Origin: CAYLLT01 sp964591605
GTDB taxonomy: Bacteria > Planctomycetota > Phycisphaerae > UBA1845 > PWPN01
NCBI GenBank assembly: GCA_964591605.1
Contig: CAZQEN010000035.1
Location: 1 to 33,424 of the forward strand
Length of the DNA stretch: 33,424 nucleotides
Direction of reading: 5' to 3'
Part shown: in pieces, positions 16,701 through 24,484 of the stretch
How the letters are laid out: the number at the start of each line of letters is the position of its first letter
How positions within the stretch are numbered: position 1 is the stretch's first letter
Notes under the pieces: generated by a model
Told to the model about the DNA's origin: nothing
What the model saw: the letters and a program-made list of their open reading frames with translations, nothing else
The model's database searches: none
Translations under genes and position numbers: made by a program

Positions 16701-17805
16701 CAAGCCGACCACCGATCCGGACAATCCGCCAGTCTCGCTTGTTTCGGCGGCGGCTCGATTGCGACTGGCCTACGACAGCATTCGTCACAGAGTCGTCACG
16801 GTCCTGCTGAACCCTTCGCAATCGCAGAACAGCTCCACATGGGAATACGACCCGGCGGCCAACACCTGGAGTCAGCGCGTCGCCAGCAACGGATTCCCGG
16901 GCGGATACTGGAACTCCCTGGAGTTCGACCCGCTCCACGGCAAAACCGTTCACTATCAGAACGAACTTTATCCTCGGCAGACCTGGCGCTGGGACGGGAA
17001 CGTCTGGGTGCAGGACCCCGTCACCAGCGTGGACCTGTACCAGTCGCTCATGGCCTATGACGACGTGCGAAGACGACTCATATTGTTCTTCGGGTACCGA
17101 TTCGGGCCGAAACAGGAGACGTATTACGATACCAACCCCGATTGGAGCCTGCTGCTCCCGGCCGGGCCGCCGACCGGGCCTCCCACCGACCTCGCCGGTT
17201 ACCACATGACCTGGGACTCCAGGCGCCGGGCGATGGTGGCGCTGATGAACAACACGAGTGACGTCGACCACCGGACCCTGTTGGAGCTGTATGAGTACCG
17301 CTACCTGGATCGCGTGGTCTTCGACCGTCAGCCCAGGTCCCAGCCGTTCACGCCGGGCGGGACGGCCGTCTTCAAAGTGTACGCGGCCGGCTACGGCGCC
17401 CTCACCTATCAGTGGAAGCGCAACGGCCAGGACATCGTCGACGGCCCGGCCCCGGGCGGCGGCGTGTTCTCGGGCACGGACACCTCGACACTCACGATCA
17501 CGAATGCCGGCCAGGCGGATGCCGCCGCGTACTCCTGCGCGGTCTCCAACGCTTGCGGTCCATCGCTGAGCGAGGTGGCCGTCCTTTGTGCATTCCCAAT
17601 GGACTTTGACACCGACTGCGACGTGGACGACGCGGATGTGGACGCCTTCATCGCGTGCGCGGCCGGAGCGGACGTGCCCCTGACGCCGGCGTGCCAGGGC
17701 AAGGACCTCGACGGCGATGGAGACGGTGATCCGGACGATTTCGGCATCCTCCAGCGATGCTTTGCCGGAGCGAATGTCGTTCCCGACCCCAACTGCGTGA
17801 ACTGA
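13747..17805 (+). CDS. Secreted Ig/Kelch/CARDB/dockerin-like repeat protein
   Basis: A 1,352-residue exported protein of unknown substrate. The N-terminal leader is long and Cys-containing and appears to end at SALAAESS (about residue 48). A conserved Pro-rich block with QRTGPQPLL and PPEMTPELRAAICAGECE follows. The region up to about 570 contains an Asp-box-like SPDMGLSW of sialidase/BNR type and could be a propeller. A CARDB-like sandwich (about 580-695) and two Ig-like domains (about 698-876) come next. Kelch-like repeats (about 879-1188, with YDSDRQRVYLFGG and WEYDPAANTW) are followed by a third Ig domain (about 1188-1281). The dockerin-like pair (about 1283-1352) has loops DFDTDCDVDDAD and DLDGDGDGDPDD. 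Two truncated copies of this gene follow directly. The start at 13747 is favoured over ATG 13816 because the ATGTC start context is conserved in the copy at 18190. Confidence 0.83.
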   Translation: MSSEHWHARVLRRHFCRGTGAVCMSRVTVCCMAMSICASSSVSALAAESSIVGSGTVTAQRGWKQPQRTGPQPLLKQPPEMTPELRAAICAGECERMNRPPYIVPEAKGTPRFGYGKAGREVRVQGLAVNTSPVEAPAPAAPGDLRVWRTSNVNLTFPAPGTNVPSYSTTNEPSIGVEQELIFMSGNWYAALSPDMGLSWQLINPFDNFPADGTIEAPGSSSGFCCDQIVFYEPSRNLMIWLLQYATPRDGSGNRTAMNVQRLAWAVGRNELLNNNWSWIDFAPTSFGFTNQNWLDFPDLQTTNNALYYTTGVFPLSSGTTSNGVMVRMSLDDLQNGNPVQFSYINTGHVTRMCSGCSDIMWSGEHVDTDTLKIWRYGENSSTATWDDVDHVGFNAVNTGAGQIMVANGPDGRNWAGFCDNRILAGYRADGEVGFMYGSRQNPPGFPYPYIDVSKFEEANLAYRGTEAIYNTQYGILYPSCHVTPAFKRGGTLAFGGPGNHPSVAAWIVDSYVGWSFNQLNGVVVAAGGSGPTSNRWGDYFNARTGPLDANTWLATGYTLLANGNVQPVATWFSREEHTPPAEVMVRSVDVVGGQCHTSGTSMTVNVTLRNLGMTQTTIPLVNCRISLDTTIDANDAEFGSVSNVVLDPDQQRVVQITAMVPNVSNNLYYVGVWLPFFNDPIQENNRRAAAPVVGIGPAPAPAPVLIAEPLDVAVCPGSTVMLNPSSETHFPATYTWTRNGAFYSSSTTTDNIVINNAQRSDSGVYQLTTQNICGTLVSREAIVAVGVFIRNQPQNQSITPCSTATFSLLAYGVGPLSYQWYRNLYPVVNDGRITGANTPTLTITGARYEDEGTYFCIVTDNCGEVSSSNATLTLPTPNWVLRSDIAQAPSRSFSAFTYDSHRGVHVFYGGGSLVPGATYADHWEYDGVEWVKRTLPQKPGGRYKHALVYDSDRQRVYLFGGNHVEQSVFKNDLWEFDGATWSLRKPTTDPDNPPVSLVSAAARLRLAYDSIRHRVVTVLLNPSQSQNSSTWEYDPAANTWSQRVASNGFPGGYWNSLEFDPLHGKTVHYQNELYPRQTWRWDGNVWVQDPVTSVDLYQSLMAYDDVRRRLILFFGYRFGPKQETYYDTNPDWSLLLPAGPPTGPPTDLAGYHMTWDSRRRAMVALMNNTSDVDHRTLLELYEYRYLDRVVFDRQPRSQPFTPGGTAVFKVYAAGYGALTYQWKRNGQDIVDGPAPGGGVFSGTDTSTLTITNAGQADAAAYSCAVSNACGPSLSEVAVLCAFPMDFDTDCDVDDADVDAFIACAAGADVPLTPACQGKDLDGDGDGDPDDFGILQRCFAGANVVPDPNCVN

Positions 17806-18079
17806 GCGGATCTCGGAGTGGGTCGCTGCCCTGCCGTCACGGACAAGCAGCGAGGCATAAAAATGTGCGCCAAACTTTTGAATACTAACGCATGCGGTCG
17901 GCTGTGTTTCTTCCGCAATATGAGCGCGGTCTATCCGTCCCGTGTCATGTTCTATTGGATGACAGCCTTTATCTGCGGGGCCACCTCGGTCAATTCGCAG
18001 GCCGCAGTGAACAGCATCGTCGGGAGCGGGACTGCAACTGCCCAGTCCGGATGGAAGGAGGCGCAGCGGACAGGGCCGC

Positions 18080-18101
18080 AGCCGCTCCTGAGCCGCTGCT
18101 G
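18080..18101 (+). repeat. 11-bp tandem duplication causing a frameshift
   Basis: Units AGCCGCTCCTG and AGCCGCTGCTG stand head to tail and differ at one base. The intact gene at 13747 has only one such unit at the matching place. Because 11 is not a multiple of three, the duplication breaks the reading frame of this copy. Confidence 0.8.
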
Positions 18102-18139
18102 AGGCAGTCGCCGGAGATGTGGATTTCGCCGGCCGAAGG

Positions 18140-18145
18140 TACAAT
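18140..18145 (+). promoter_or_regulatory. Duplicated -10-like element before the deleted copy
   Basis: TACAAT is followed by an upstream region that parallels 13700-13751, including TCTGATCGGGA and the ATGTC start at 18190. It shows that the duplication included the control region, so the deleted copy could still be transcribed. Confidence 0.4.
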
Positions 18146-18189
18146 AGGGACGTTCGGGCTTCAGCACATCTGATCGGGATGATGCAGAC

Positions 18190-18616
18190 ATGTCATCCGG
18201 CCATTGGAGTGGCAGCGTGTATTCTGCGCAGCGTTTCCGCGGCAGCAAGAGCGGGGCCCTTGTGTCCGGATGGGCCGTCTGCTGGATCGCTCTCTCGATG
18301 TGCGGGTTGAAGCTGGCGAGCAGACACGCGGCCGAAAGCAGTATCGTCGGCCGCGGAAGCGTCACGGCGCAGACCCGCTGGAAGCAGCGGCGGCCGACAG
18401 GGCCGCAGCCGGTGCTCAAGCACCCGCCGGAAATGACGCCGGAGCGCCGGGCCGCGATCTGCGCCGGGGAGTGCGAGCGGCTTGACCGGCCGCCTTACAT
18501 CGCGCCGGACCAAAGACCTGGACGGCGATCAGAATGGTGATCAGGACGATCTGGGCATCCTCCAGCGGTACTTCGCCGGAGCGAATGTCGTGCCCTATTC
18601 CAACTGCATGAACTGA
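18190..18616 (+). pseudogene. Internally deleted copy of the Kelch/Ig/dockerin gene
   Basis: The first ~106 codons match the head of the gene at 13747: a leader, then AESSIVG, TGPQPVLKHPPEMTPE and ICAGECERLDRPPYIAP. Near 18505-18512 the match jumps to the extreme C-terminus. In the +1 frame, 18512-18616 reads KDLDGDQNGDQDDLGILQRY then FAGANVV, equivalent to the last ~35 residues of the parent including the second EF-hand loop, and ends at the corresponding stop (18614-18616). The deletion removed about 3.6 kb. The junction also shifts the frame, so translation from 18190 ends at 18540. It is a remnant, not an independent small gene. Confidence 0.85.
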
Positions 18617-18656
18617 TTCCGGGAGCAAGATCCGTGGTTTCGATGGAAATGTAATC

Positions 18657-20492
18657 ATGAAGCTTTTACAGCTCTATTGTGCGATGAGTGCGGCTTGGGT
18701 GCCCCACCAGATCACAGCTCAAGCCACGTTTCAGCCGCTGGGCCAGCTTCCCGGCGGATATGCCAGTTACGCCAACGCGGTTTCGGCCGATGGGTCCACC
18801 GTTGTCGGCAGGGCCGTGCGCTCGGACGGGAATGACGAGGCGTTCCGATGGAGGGACGGGCCGATACAAGGGCTCGGCGATGTACCGGGTGGAACCTTCG
18901 ACAGTGAGGCGGTGGGGGTCTCTGCGGACGGTGGCGTGGTCGTCGGACGCGGCGCCGGCGCAGGCGGAACCACCGCCTTCCGCTGGACCATGGGCGGCGG
19001 GATGCAGTCGCTGAGCCACCTCTCCAATACCGAGCCGGTCAGTGAAGCCCACGCGACCTCGGCGGATGGCTCGGTCGTGGTCGGCTTTTCAGGGGGCCAG
19101 GCGTTCGGCTGGACGGCGGGCGGCATGGTCGATCTCGGAAACATCCCGCCTTACATCGGATCGAGCGCCGCCCATGGCGTCTCGGCCGATGGCTCGGTGA
19201 TCGTCGGCGCCTCAACCAATGACGCATTTCGCTGGACTCCGGCCGGCGGTATGGTCGGCCTGGGCCTCAGCACCCTCGACTGCTATGCATCGGCCCAAGA
19301 TGTCTCGGCCGACGGGAATACCCTGGTGGGCTTCGTGACCTGCGTCTATGCCATTTGCGATCTCGACGACTGTTCGTATCACTACACCTCCACACCATTC
19401 AGATGGACCGCGCAGAGCGGCGCCGTCAATATCGCGGCCAATACTGGAAACGATCAGTACGCATTGGGCATTTCGTCGGACGGCCTGGTCGCGGTCGGGT
19501 ACGAAACATATTACGAATGGTTCAGCGGCAACACGGTTTTCACCGCACTCATCTGGGACGCGGAAAACGGGATGAGATCGCTGCGGCAGGTTCTCGTCGA
19601 TCAGTACGGCCTGGGATCGCAACTGGCCGGCTGGAGACTGGGATCGGCAACGGGCATTTCCGACGATGGCCGGGTAATCGTCGGCTGGGGCACGAATCCA
19701 AGCTCTGCCCGCGAGGCCTTCCGCGTTGTACTGCCTGTCGCGCCGGGGCCGATGCCTGCGGTCACGGCATGGCGAAGTCTTCGCATGCACGCCGCCATTG
19801 GGTCGCTTGGTATCGCGCTGAATCCGGCGGCGCTGGGCAGCGGCAGCGCCGGACCGACTGTCGAAACACGGCAGGGAGGTATTCAGAAGATCGAGGTCGA
19901 TTTCAATCAGCCAGTCACCATCTCTAACCCCTCAGCCGTTTCGGTCACCGGGCAAAGAACGATCGGCGGCACCCTGCAACCACCGGTCGACTACTCGGCC
20001 GCCGCAACCACAGCGTCCGTCGATGCCGACACCATCGCCATGACGTTCGCACCGGGCGCGTTGCCCGAAGAGACCTGTTACCGCATCAATCTGGCCGCCG
20101 CCGGCATTCTCAGCCTCCGCGGGGGACTGGCGGGCGATGCCGATTGTTCGCTGCGCTCATTGCTGGCAGACGGCACCGGCTCGGGTGACGCGACCCTCAG
20201 CGATGCGCTGTTCACAAAGCGCCACATCGGCCGGAGCGCCGCTGTTCTTCCGCAGCTCGATTTCGATCTAAGCGGCACGATCACTCAAGCCGACGCGCTC
20301 CTCGCCAAGAGCCGCGTGATAAAGCCTGATGGGAAAGTTCTGTGCCCTGACCAAGCCTGCTCGCCCGGAAACACCGTCTGCGGCGGCCAATGCGTGTACC
20401 TGCCGGAAGATCCGCAGAATTGCGGGAGCTGCGGGAACGTGTGTGCTCTCGGCACGAGCTGCATGGGTGGTTCTTGTCAGCCGAACGGGTGA
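18657..20492 (+). CDS. Secreted HAF-repeat protein with dockerin-like module and Cys-rich tail
   Basis: A 611-residue protein. A short N-terminal hydrophobic leader (MKLLQLYCAMSAAWVP) is a plausible but weak signal peptide, and the ribosome-binding site is poor. Residues about 25-360 contain at least seven HAF-type repeats, each with a core such as VSADGSVIVG, SADGSTVVG or ISDDGRVIVG followed by an aromatic FRW motif. These form a propeller-like extracellular domain in known relatives. Residues about 368-555 are the C-terminal module shared with both subtilases here (AWRSLRMHA, GGIQKIEVDFNQP, then the dockerin-like GDATLSDAL and DLSGTITQADAL). Unlike those proteins it continues into a tail (about 560-611) with ten Cys, including CGGQCV and NCGSCGNVC. 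This tail resembles Cys-rich domains frequent in myxobacterial secreted proteins. Its ligand is unknown. Confidence 0.82.
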   Translation: MKLLQLYCAMSAAWVPHQITAQATFQPLGQLPGGYASYANAVSADGSTVVGRAVRSDGNDEAFRWRDGPIQGLGDVPGGTFDSEAVGVSADGGVVVGRGAGAGGTTAFRWTMGGGMQSLSHLSNTEPVSEAHATSADGSVVVGFSGGQAFGWTAGGMVDLGNIPPYIGSSAAHGVSADGSVIVGASTNDAFRWTPAGGMVGLGLSTLDCYASAQDVSADGNTLVGFVTCVYAICDLDDCSYHYTSTPFRWTAQSGAVNIAANTGNDQYALGISSDGLVAVGYETYYEWFSGNTVFTALIWDAENGMRSLRQVLVDQYGLGSQLAGWRLGSATGISDDGRVIVGWGTNPSSAREAFRVVLPVAPGPMPAVTAWRSLRMHAAIGSLGIALNPAALGSGSAGPTVETRQGGIQKIEVDFNQPVTISNPSAVSVTGQRTIGGTLQPPVDYSAAATTASVDADTIAMTFAPGALPEETCYRINLAAAGILSLRGGLAGDADCSLRSLLADGTGSGDATLSDALFTKRHIGRSAAVLPQLDFDLSGTITQADALLAKSRVIKPDGKVLCPDQACSPGNTVCGGQCVYLPEDPQNCGSCGNVCALGTSCMGGSCQPNG

Positions 20493-20525
20493 TTGGCTGC
20501 AGACAGATCAGGAAAGGACAATGCG

Positions 20526-23500
20526 ATGATACCACGTCGTTCACCAGCCCAAGCCCGTCTGCTGTCCGTCGCGCTTACCTGCGCGGCCGCAGTGGCTCTC
20601 ATCACCACACCTGCTTGGGGGACCGTCGGGCCGCCAGTGAAGATCCGGATGCCTGCGAACACGAAACAGGCCGAATCCGGCAAGGAATATCACGGTGTCT
20701 TTGAGATCGACCTGGGACAGCCGGGCGTGATCGGTGAGATTCATGTCAACGGGCGGGGATGGCGGGTGCATGCCGTTGAGCGGCCTGCGGCACCGCAGGC
20801 GGTAGCGGCCGGACGGCTTCGCATCCCGTTTCGTGCCACGCCTGCCAATGCGGATGATCCCGTTGAGCTGACGCTGACGTTTGACGGACAGCGGGTGAGC
20901 CGTGCCTATCGGATTGGGCCCAAGGCATTTGCCGAGCGGGGCAAGGACCGGCGGGCGGCTCAGGACGGACAGGCCGCCGTCGCGCCGCTCCCCCGGCAGA
21001 ATCCCACAGAGATTGCACCCACGGGAGGCGCGGTCAGCCTGCGTTTCGTCGGACGTATTGTCTATGACCGGCCTGTGGCCGTCGACGCGAACGGCATGGG
21101 GACCGGCGGCACGACGGAAGAGGGCGTGGATGGCATCTGGGTGGAAGTCATGGACGAAGACAGCATCGACTCGGAGACGATCTGGTCGGGCTCGACAGAT
21201 CCCAACGGATACTTTGACACCGGCGCGATCAGTTGGGACGACTGTGACATTTCTGGTTGCGACGAGCCGGATATCTATGTCCGCTTCGAATGCGACACCG
21301 GCGTCATCAACGTTCAGGACGCCGAAGACATCTTCGAGCCGGATTATTCCTGGAGCAACATCGACAACGTTGTGGATGACTTTACCGGCAGCTTTCACAA
21401 CTTTGGGACACTCAAACCCGCGGACAGCGCCCAGATGCCGGCCCTGCACATCCACACCAGCATCACGCGCGCCTGGCGGTTCATTCTCAACAAGAGCGGG
21501 ACGGGAATCAGCGTGACGGAACTGGATCTGCTGTGGCCTGACAGCGGCGGCAACGCGTTCTATGACCCCAGCGACCACGAGATTCACATCAGCACGTTCC
21601 GGCAGTGGAATGAGGGGACGCACACACACGAATACGGTCACCATTTCCTGGAAACGTACTCGGTCAATACACCGCCCGAATACTGCAACGGCTTCTGCGA
21701 CACGGCGCCGGACAACTGCGGGCATTGCGTGTGGTGCCAGGAAACCGATCACGACGCCTGGAACGAGGGCTGGCCCAACTGGCTGGCGGACGTGGTCACG
21801 CGCGACTACCCGCTCACGTATCAATTCAGCAATGGCCAGCCGTGGACGGCGCTGATCCCGCGGAGCCAGGAGTCGCTGGGCCTCTGCGGCATGGGCGATC
21901 CGCACGATCCGCTCCGCACCGAAGGTTTCGCCGGGGCGCTGCTGGGCGACATCGAGGACGCCGCGCAGGACGATCACGACGGCGACGCGACCTTTGACTG
22001 CGACGTCGATGCCATGGCCCTGGGCCCCGAGGAGATCTTCACCGTCGTCGTCCAGGACAAGCCGGCCACGCCGGCGCAGTTTATCCAGATGTTCCGCGAC
22101 CGCTTCCCCGAGCACGATCAGGACTTCTGGAGCACGACGCGCAACGTTGCCCTCGCATACGGGTTCCCGCTTCCGGTGCCGCAGGTTTCGACGGTCAGTC
22201 AGGGGTGCAGTTCATATCGTGCAGGCGAGCGGATTGAACTGACCATCAGCAGCAACGGCTCGCTTCTTCAGTTTCAGTGGCGGCGCAACTCGGTGAACCT
22301 TTCCAATGGCGGGCGAATCTCGGGGGTTAATACGCGCACGCTGGTCATCGATCCGTCGCAGGCCGACGACGGAGGCATGTACAACTGTCTGGTGTCGACG
22401 TGTGACGGCACGTATTCGGTTCCGAGCACGCAGATCCGCGTACATGTCTTCGCCGCGCCGAGCACGGGCCTGGCGGCGCTGGGCTTCGGCCGCAATCACG
22501 CCGGCCAGACGGGACGGGGCACGGCATGCAGCAACTCGGCGACCTGCGCGGCGACGCCCGAGCCGGTCATCAACCTGGCGAACTTCGCTGACATTGCCGC
22601 CTTCGAGTGGCATACGGTCGGTGTCCTGACTGACGGGAGCGTCTGGGGTTGGGGCAGCAACTCGTACGCGGCAGCCGTGGGGCGCGTCACCCAGACGACC
22701 TATCTGCTCACGCCCGAACTGGTTCCCGAAGTCACGAACGCGGTGACGGCGAGCGTGGGAGACCTGCACAGCGTTGTGCTGCGCGGCGACGGCAAGGTGT
22801 TCGCCTGGGGCTACAACGGGTATGGGGCGCTGGGCGTTGCGAATCCCAACCAGTATCAACCCATCGAGATGCCCGGCATTGAATGCATGGTGGCCGCGGA
22901 AGCGGGCTACCATCACACGCTTTTACTGGGCTCCAACGGAACGATGTGGGCGTGCGGTTACAACGCCGAGGGCCAACTCGGGCGGGGATTCACGAGCGGC
23001 TGGGAGACATCACCCGCTCCGGTCGGCGGCCTGAGCGATGTCGTCGCGATTGCCGCGGGCGGGCTGCACAATCTGGCCCTCAAGTCAGACGGAACGGTCT
23101 GGGCGTGGGGCTGGAATTCGCAGGGTCAGCTTGGCGACGGCACGCTGGATCGCCGAACGAGCCCGTACCAGGTGCCCGGCATCGCCAGCGCGACGGCCGT
23201 CGCGGCGAGCTTCGACCACAGTATGGCCCTGCTCGCGGACGGTTCCGTCCGCGTGTGGGGCGGGGGCGGCGGCAAGATGGGCGACGGCACGCCCAATCGC
23301 AGCCTCGTGCCCATCACGCCGATCGGCATGACCTCCAATGTTACGGCCATATCCGGGGGATACTACCATTCGCTGTTTTTAAGAAGTGACCGGACGGTCT
23401 GGGGCTGCGGGTACAACTACAACGGGCAGTTGGGGCAGCAGACTCAGGTCAGTCTCTATACGCCCGCTCAGATCACCGGCCTGAGCGATGTTCGCGGGCT

Positions 23501-24044
23501 CTTCGGGTGGGGCGAGACAACCTTTGTGTCGATGCCCGGCGTGGCTCCGGCGTTTCCGTTCGTGCTGGGCAGCCAGTCAGCGAAAGTCGGCGGCGCCGTG
23601 ATCTGGACGTCGCCCGCCAACGGCACGCCGACGATCACGTATCAGTGGAAACACGGCAACACCGTGCTCGTGAACGGCGGTCCGATCAGCGGTGCCACGA
23701 CTTCCACGCTCATGATCAACCCGGTATTGCTTGCACATGCCGGCACATACACGTGCACAGCGACGAACGGTTACGGCAGCGTGAACCACTCCGATACGCT
23801 GACGGTGACATGTATTGACGCGGACTTCAACTGCGACGAGCACGTGGACGTCGACGATGTGCAGGTCATGGCCGACTGCGAAACCGGCCCGAGCATCCCC
23901 GGTCCACCGCCGGGGTGCACGGCCCAGCAGTTCGCCGCCGCGGATTACGACAACGACGGCGATGTGGACATGGATGATTACGGCAGATTCCAGCGATGTA
24001 TCGCGGGTCCGGGCCAGATTCCCCCCGCCACCTGTGGGCAATAG
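20526..24044 (+). CDS. Secreted zinc-metalloprotease/RCC1/Ig/dockerin-like protein B
   Basis: A 1,172-residue paralog of protein A with the same order: signal peptide (LLSVALTCAAAVALITTPAWG), GPPVKIRMPANTKQAESGK, zincin site HEYGH at 368-372, candidate third ligand E414 in WNEGWPNW, Ig (about 555-641), RCC1 repeats (about 645-1001), Ig (about 1005-1095) and dockerin-like pair (about 1097-1172). It lacks A's Cys-rich insert. The last ~165 residues are almost identical to A, while DNA differences there are largely synonymous. AAAGGA (20513-20518) lies 7 nt before ATG 20526, so the earlier in-frame TTG at 20493 is not needed. It starts 33 nt after the HAF gene and may share its transcript. It is probably extracellular; the substrate is unknown. 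Confidence 0.85.
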   Translation: MIPRRSPAQARLLSVALTCAAAVALITTPAWGTVGPPVKIRMPANTKQAESGKEYHGVFEIDLGQPGVIGEIHVNGRGWRVHAVERPAAPQAVAAGRLRIPFRATPANADDPVELTLTFDGQRVSRAYRIGPKAFAERGKDRRAAQDGQAAVAPLPRQNPTEIAPTGGAVSLRFVGRIVYDRPVAVDANGMGTGGTTEEGVDGIWVEVMDEDSIDSETIWSGSTDPNGYFDTGAISWDDCDISGCDEPDIYVRFECDTGVINVQDAEDIFEPDYSWSNIDNVVDDFTGSFHNFGTLKPADSAQMPALHIHTSITRAWRFILNKSGTGISVTELDLLWPDSGGNAFYDPSDHEIHISTFRQWNEGTHTHEYGHHFLETYSVNTPPEYCNGFCDTAPDNCGHCVWCQETDHDAWNEGWPNWLADVVTRDYPLTYQFSNGQPWTALIPRSQESLGLCGMGDPHDPLRTEGFAGALLGDIEDAAQDDHDGDATFDCDVDAMALGPEEIFTVVVQDKPATPAQFIQMFRDRFPEHDQDFWSTTRNVALAYGFPLPVPQVSTVSQGCSSYRAGERIELTISSNGSLLQFQWRRNSVNLSNGGRISGVNTRTLVIDPSQADDGGMYNCLVSTCDGTYSVPSTQIRVHVFAAPSTGLAALGFGRNHAGQTGRGTACSNSATCAATPEPVINLANFADIAAFEWHTVGVLTDGSVWGWGSNSYAAAVGRVTQTTYLLTPELVPEVTNAVTASVGDLHSVVLRGDGKVFAWGYNGYGALGVANPNQYQPIEMPGIECMVAAEAGYHHTLLLGSNGTMWACGYNAEGQLGRGFTSGWETSPAPVGGLSDVVAIAAGGLHNLALKSDGTVWAWGWNSQGQLGDGTLDRRTSPYQVPGIASATAVAASFDHSMALLADGSVRVWGGGGGKMGDGTPNRSLVPITPIGMTSNVTAISGGYYHSLFLRSDRTVWGCGYNYNGQLGQQTQVSLYTPAQITGLSDVRGLFGWGETTFVSMPGVAPAFPFVLGSQSAKVGGAVIWTSPANGTPTITYQWKHGNTVLVNGGPISGATTSTLMINPVLLAHAGTYTCTATNGYGSVNHSDTLTVTCIDADFNCDEHVDVDDVQVMADCETGPSIPGPPPGCTAQQFAAADYDNDGDVDMDDYGRFQRCIAGPGQIPPATCGQ

Positions 24045-24196
24045 CGTCGCAAGCGATGGCGATGCTCGATGCTTCACCGGGCCGCGCACGTCGACGTGAC
24101 CGTGAGAAGCGTCTCAGAGAGCGTGGGTCGCAGGCGGGTGGCGGCTCAAACGGACGCTTTTGCCGACCCGATTCTGGCATCCCCCTCACGCAGGTC

Positions 24197-24399
24197 GCGT
24201 CCGTGACCTCCGGGTGGGCCGGGCCCGGCGCTTGGGAACCGATGTGCACGGGTGCATCCAGAATTCAGTGGCATGCGGGCGGGATAGGGTCGCCGCGGCG
24301 GCCACCCGCAATCGTGGATGCGGATTGCCCGAGGCCCACTCCTACGGGCAGCGAGTATCCCGGCGCGCCGGGACCCATGCCACCCGGGAGACACGCCCC
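24197..24399. repeat. Diverged relative of the dispersed palindromic element
   Basis: The left end GCGTCCGTGAC (24197-24207) differs from the element's terminal motif by one base. The right part contains the 14-bp palindrome CCCGGCGCGCCGGG (24359-24372) followed by ACCCATGCCACCCG, identical to 3125-3152. The right end ACACGCCCC is a degraded form of the terminal motif. I see no flanking direct repeat. Nothing gene-like is present in 24045-24484. A separate 12-bp palindrome CACGTCGACGTG lies at 24087-24098. Confidence 0.5.
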
Positions 24400-24408
24400 T
24401 GTATTTCG

Positions 24409-24427
24409 GGTGCACCCGACGTGCACC
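24409..24427. promoter_or_regulatory. Inverted repeat upstream of the first subtilase gene
   Basis: GGTGCAC (24409-24415) and GTGCACC (24421-24427) form 7-bp arms around CCGAC. It lies 17 bp before the -35 candidate at 24445, a position suited to a dimeric regulator. No regulator can be named. Confidence 0.3.
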
Positions 24428-24444
24428 ATGGGGAAGGTTTGCGG

Positions 24445-24472
24445 TTGCCTTTTTGGGCTGATCGAGTAAGAT
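24445..24472 (+). promoter_or_regulatory. Putative promoter of the first subtilase gene
   Basis: TTGCCT (24445-24450) and TAAGAT (24467-24472) are separated by 16 bp and each matches its consensus at 4 of 6 positions. The predicted start is near 24479, close to the ATG at 24485, or about 48 nt before the alternative ATG at 24527. Confidence 0.3.
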
Positions 24473-24484
24473 CGATAGACTCGT

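Larger units (their letters stand above)
17863..18173 (+). pseudogene. Truncated, frameshifted copy of the Kelch/Ig protein N-terminus
   Basis: The translated head has a hydrophobic leader and then SIVGSGTATAQSGWKEAQ followed by RTGPQPLL, which aligns with residues about 49-75 of the intact gene at 13747. An 11-bp tandem duplication (18080-18090 and 18091-18101) throws the frame, so the intact-start frame stops at 18102. Removing one unit restores PLLRQSPEM, matching PLLKQPPEM in the parent. The homology ends at that point and sequence resembling the upstream region of the third copy begins. All of the Kelch, Ig and dockerin parts are missing. It cannot be excluded that a short exported peptide is made. 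Confidence 0.75.

Noticed and set aside
15925..18144. Long open frame of 739 codons on the - strand
   Set aside because: It is antisense to the Kelch/Ig gene and its decayed copies, is rich in Arg, Ala, Val and Gly, and has no recognisable motif. Similar long shadows occur opposite every large gene, as expected in GC-rich DNA.
20493..20525. TTG start extending metalloprotease protein B upstream
   Set aside because: ATG 20526 has AAAGGA at the right distance and begins a good signal peptide; the extension is polar and starts at the previous stop codon.
24146..24415. Small - strand open frame of 89 codons in the 24045-24484 gap
   Set aside because: It mostly translates the dispersed palindromic element (GWHGSRRAG also appears in antisense translation at 3150) and has no start signal.
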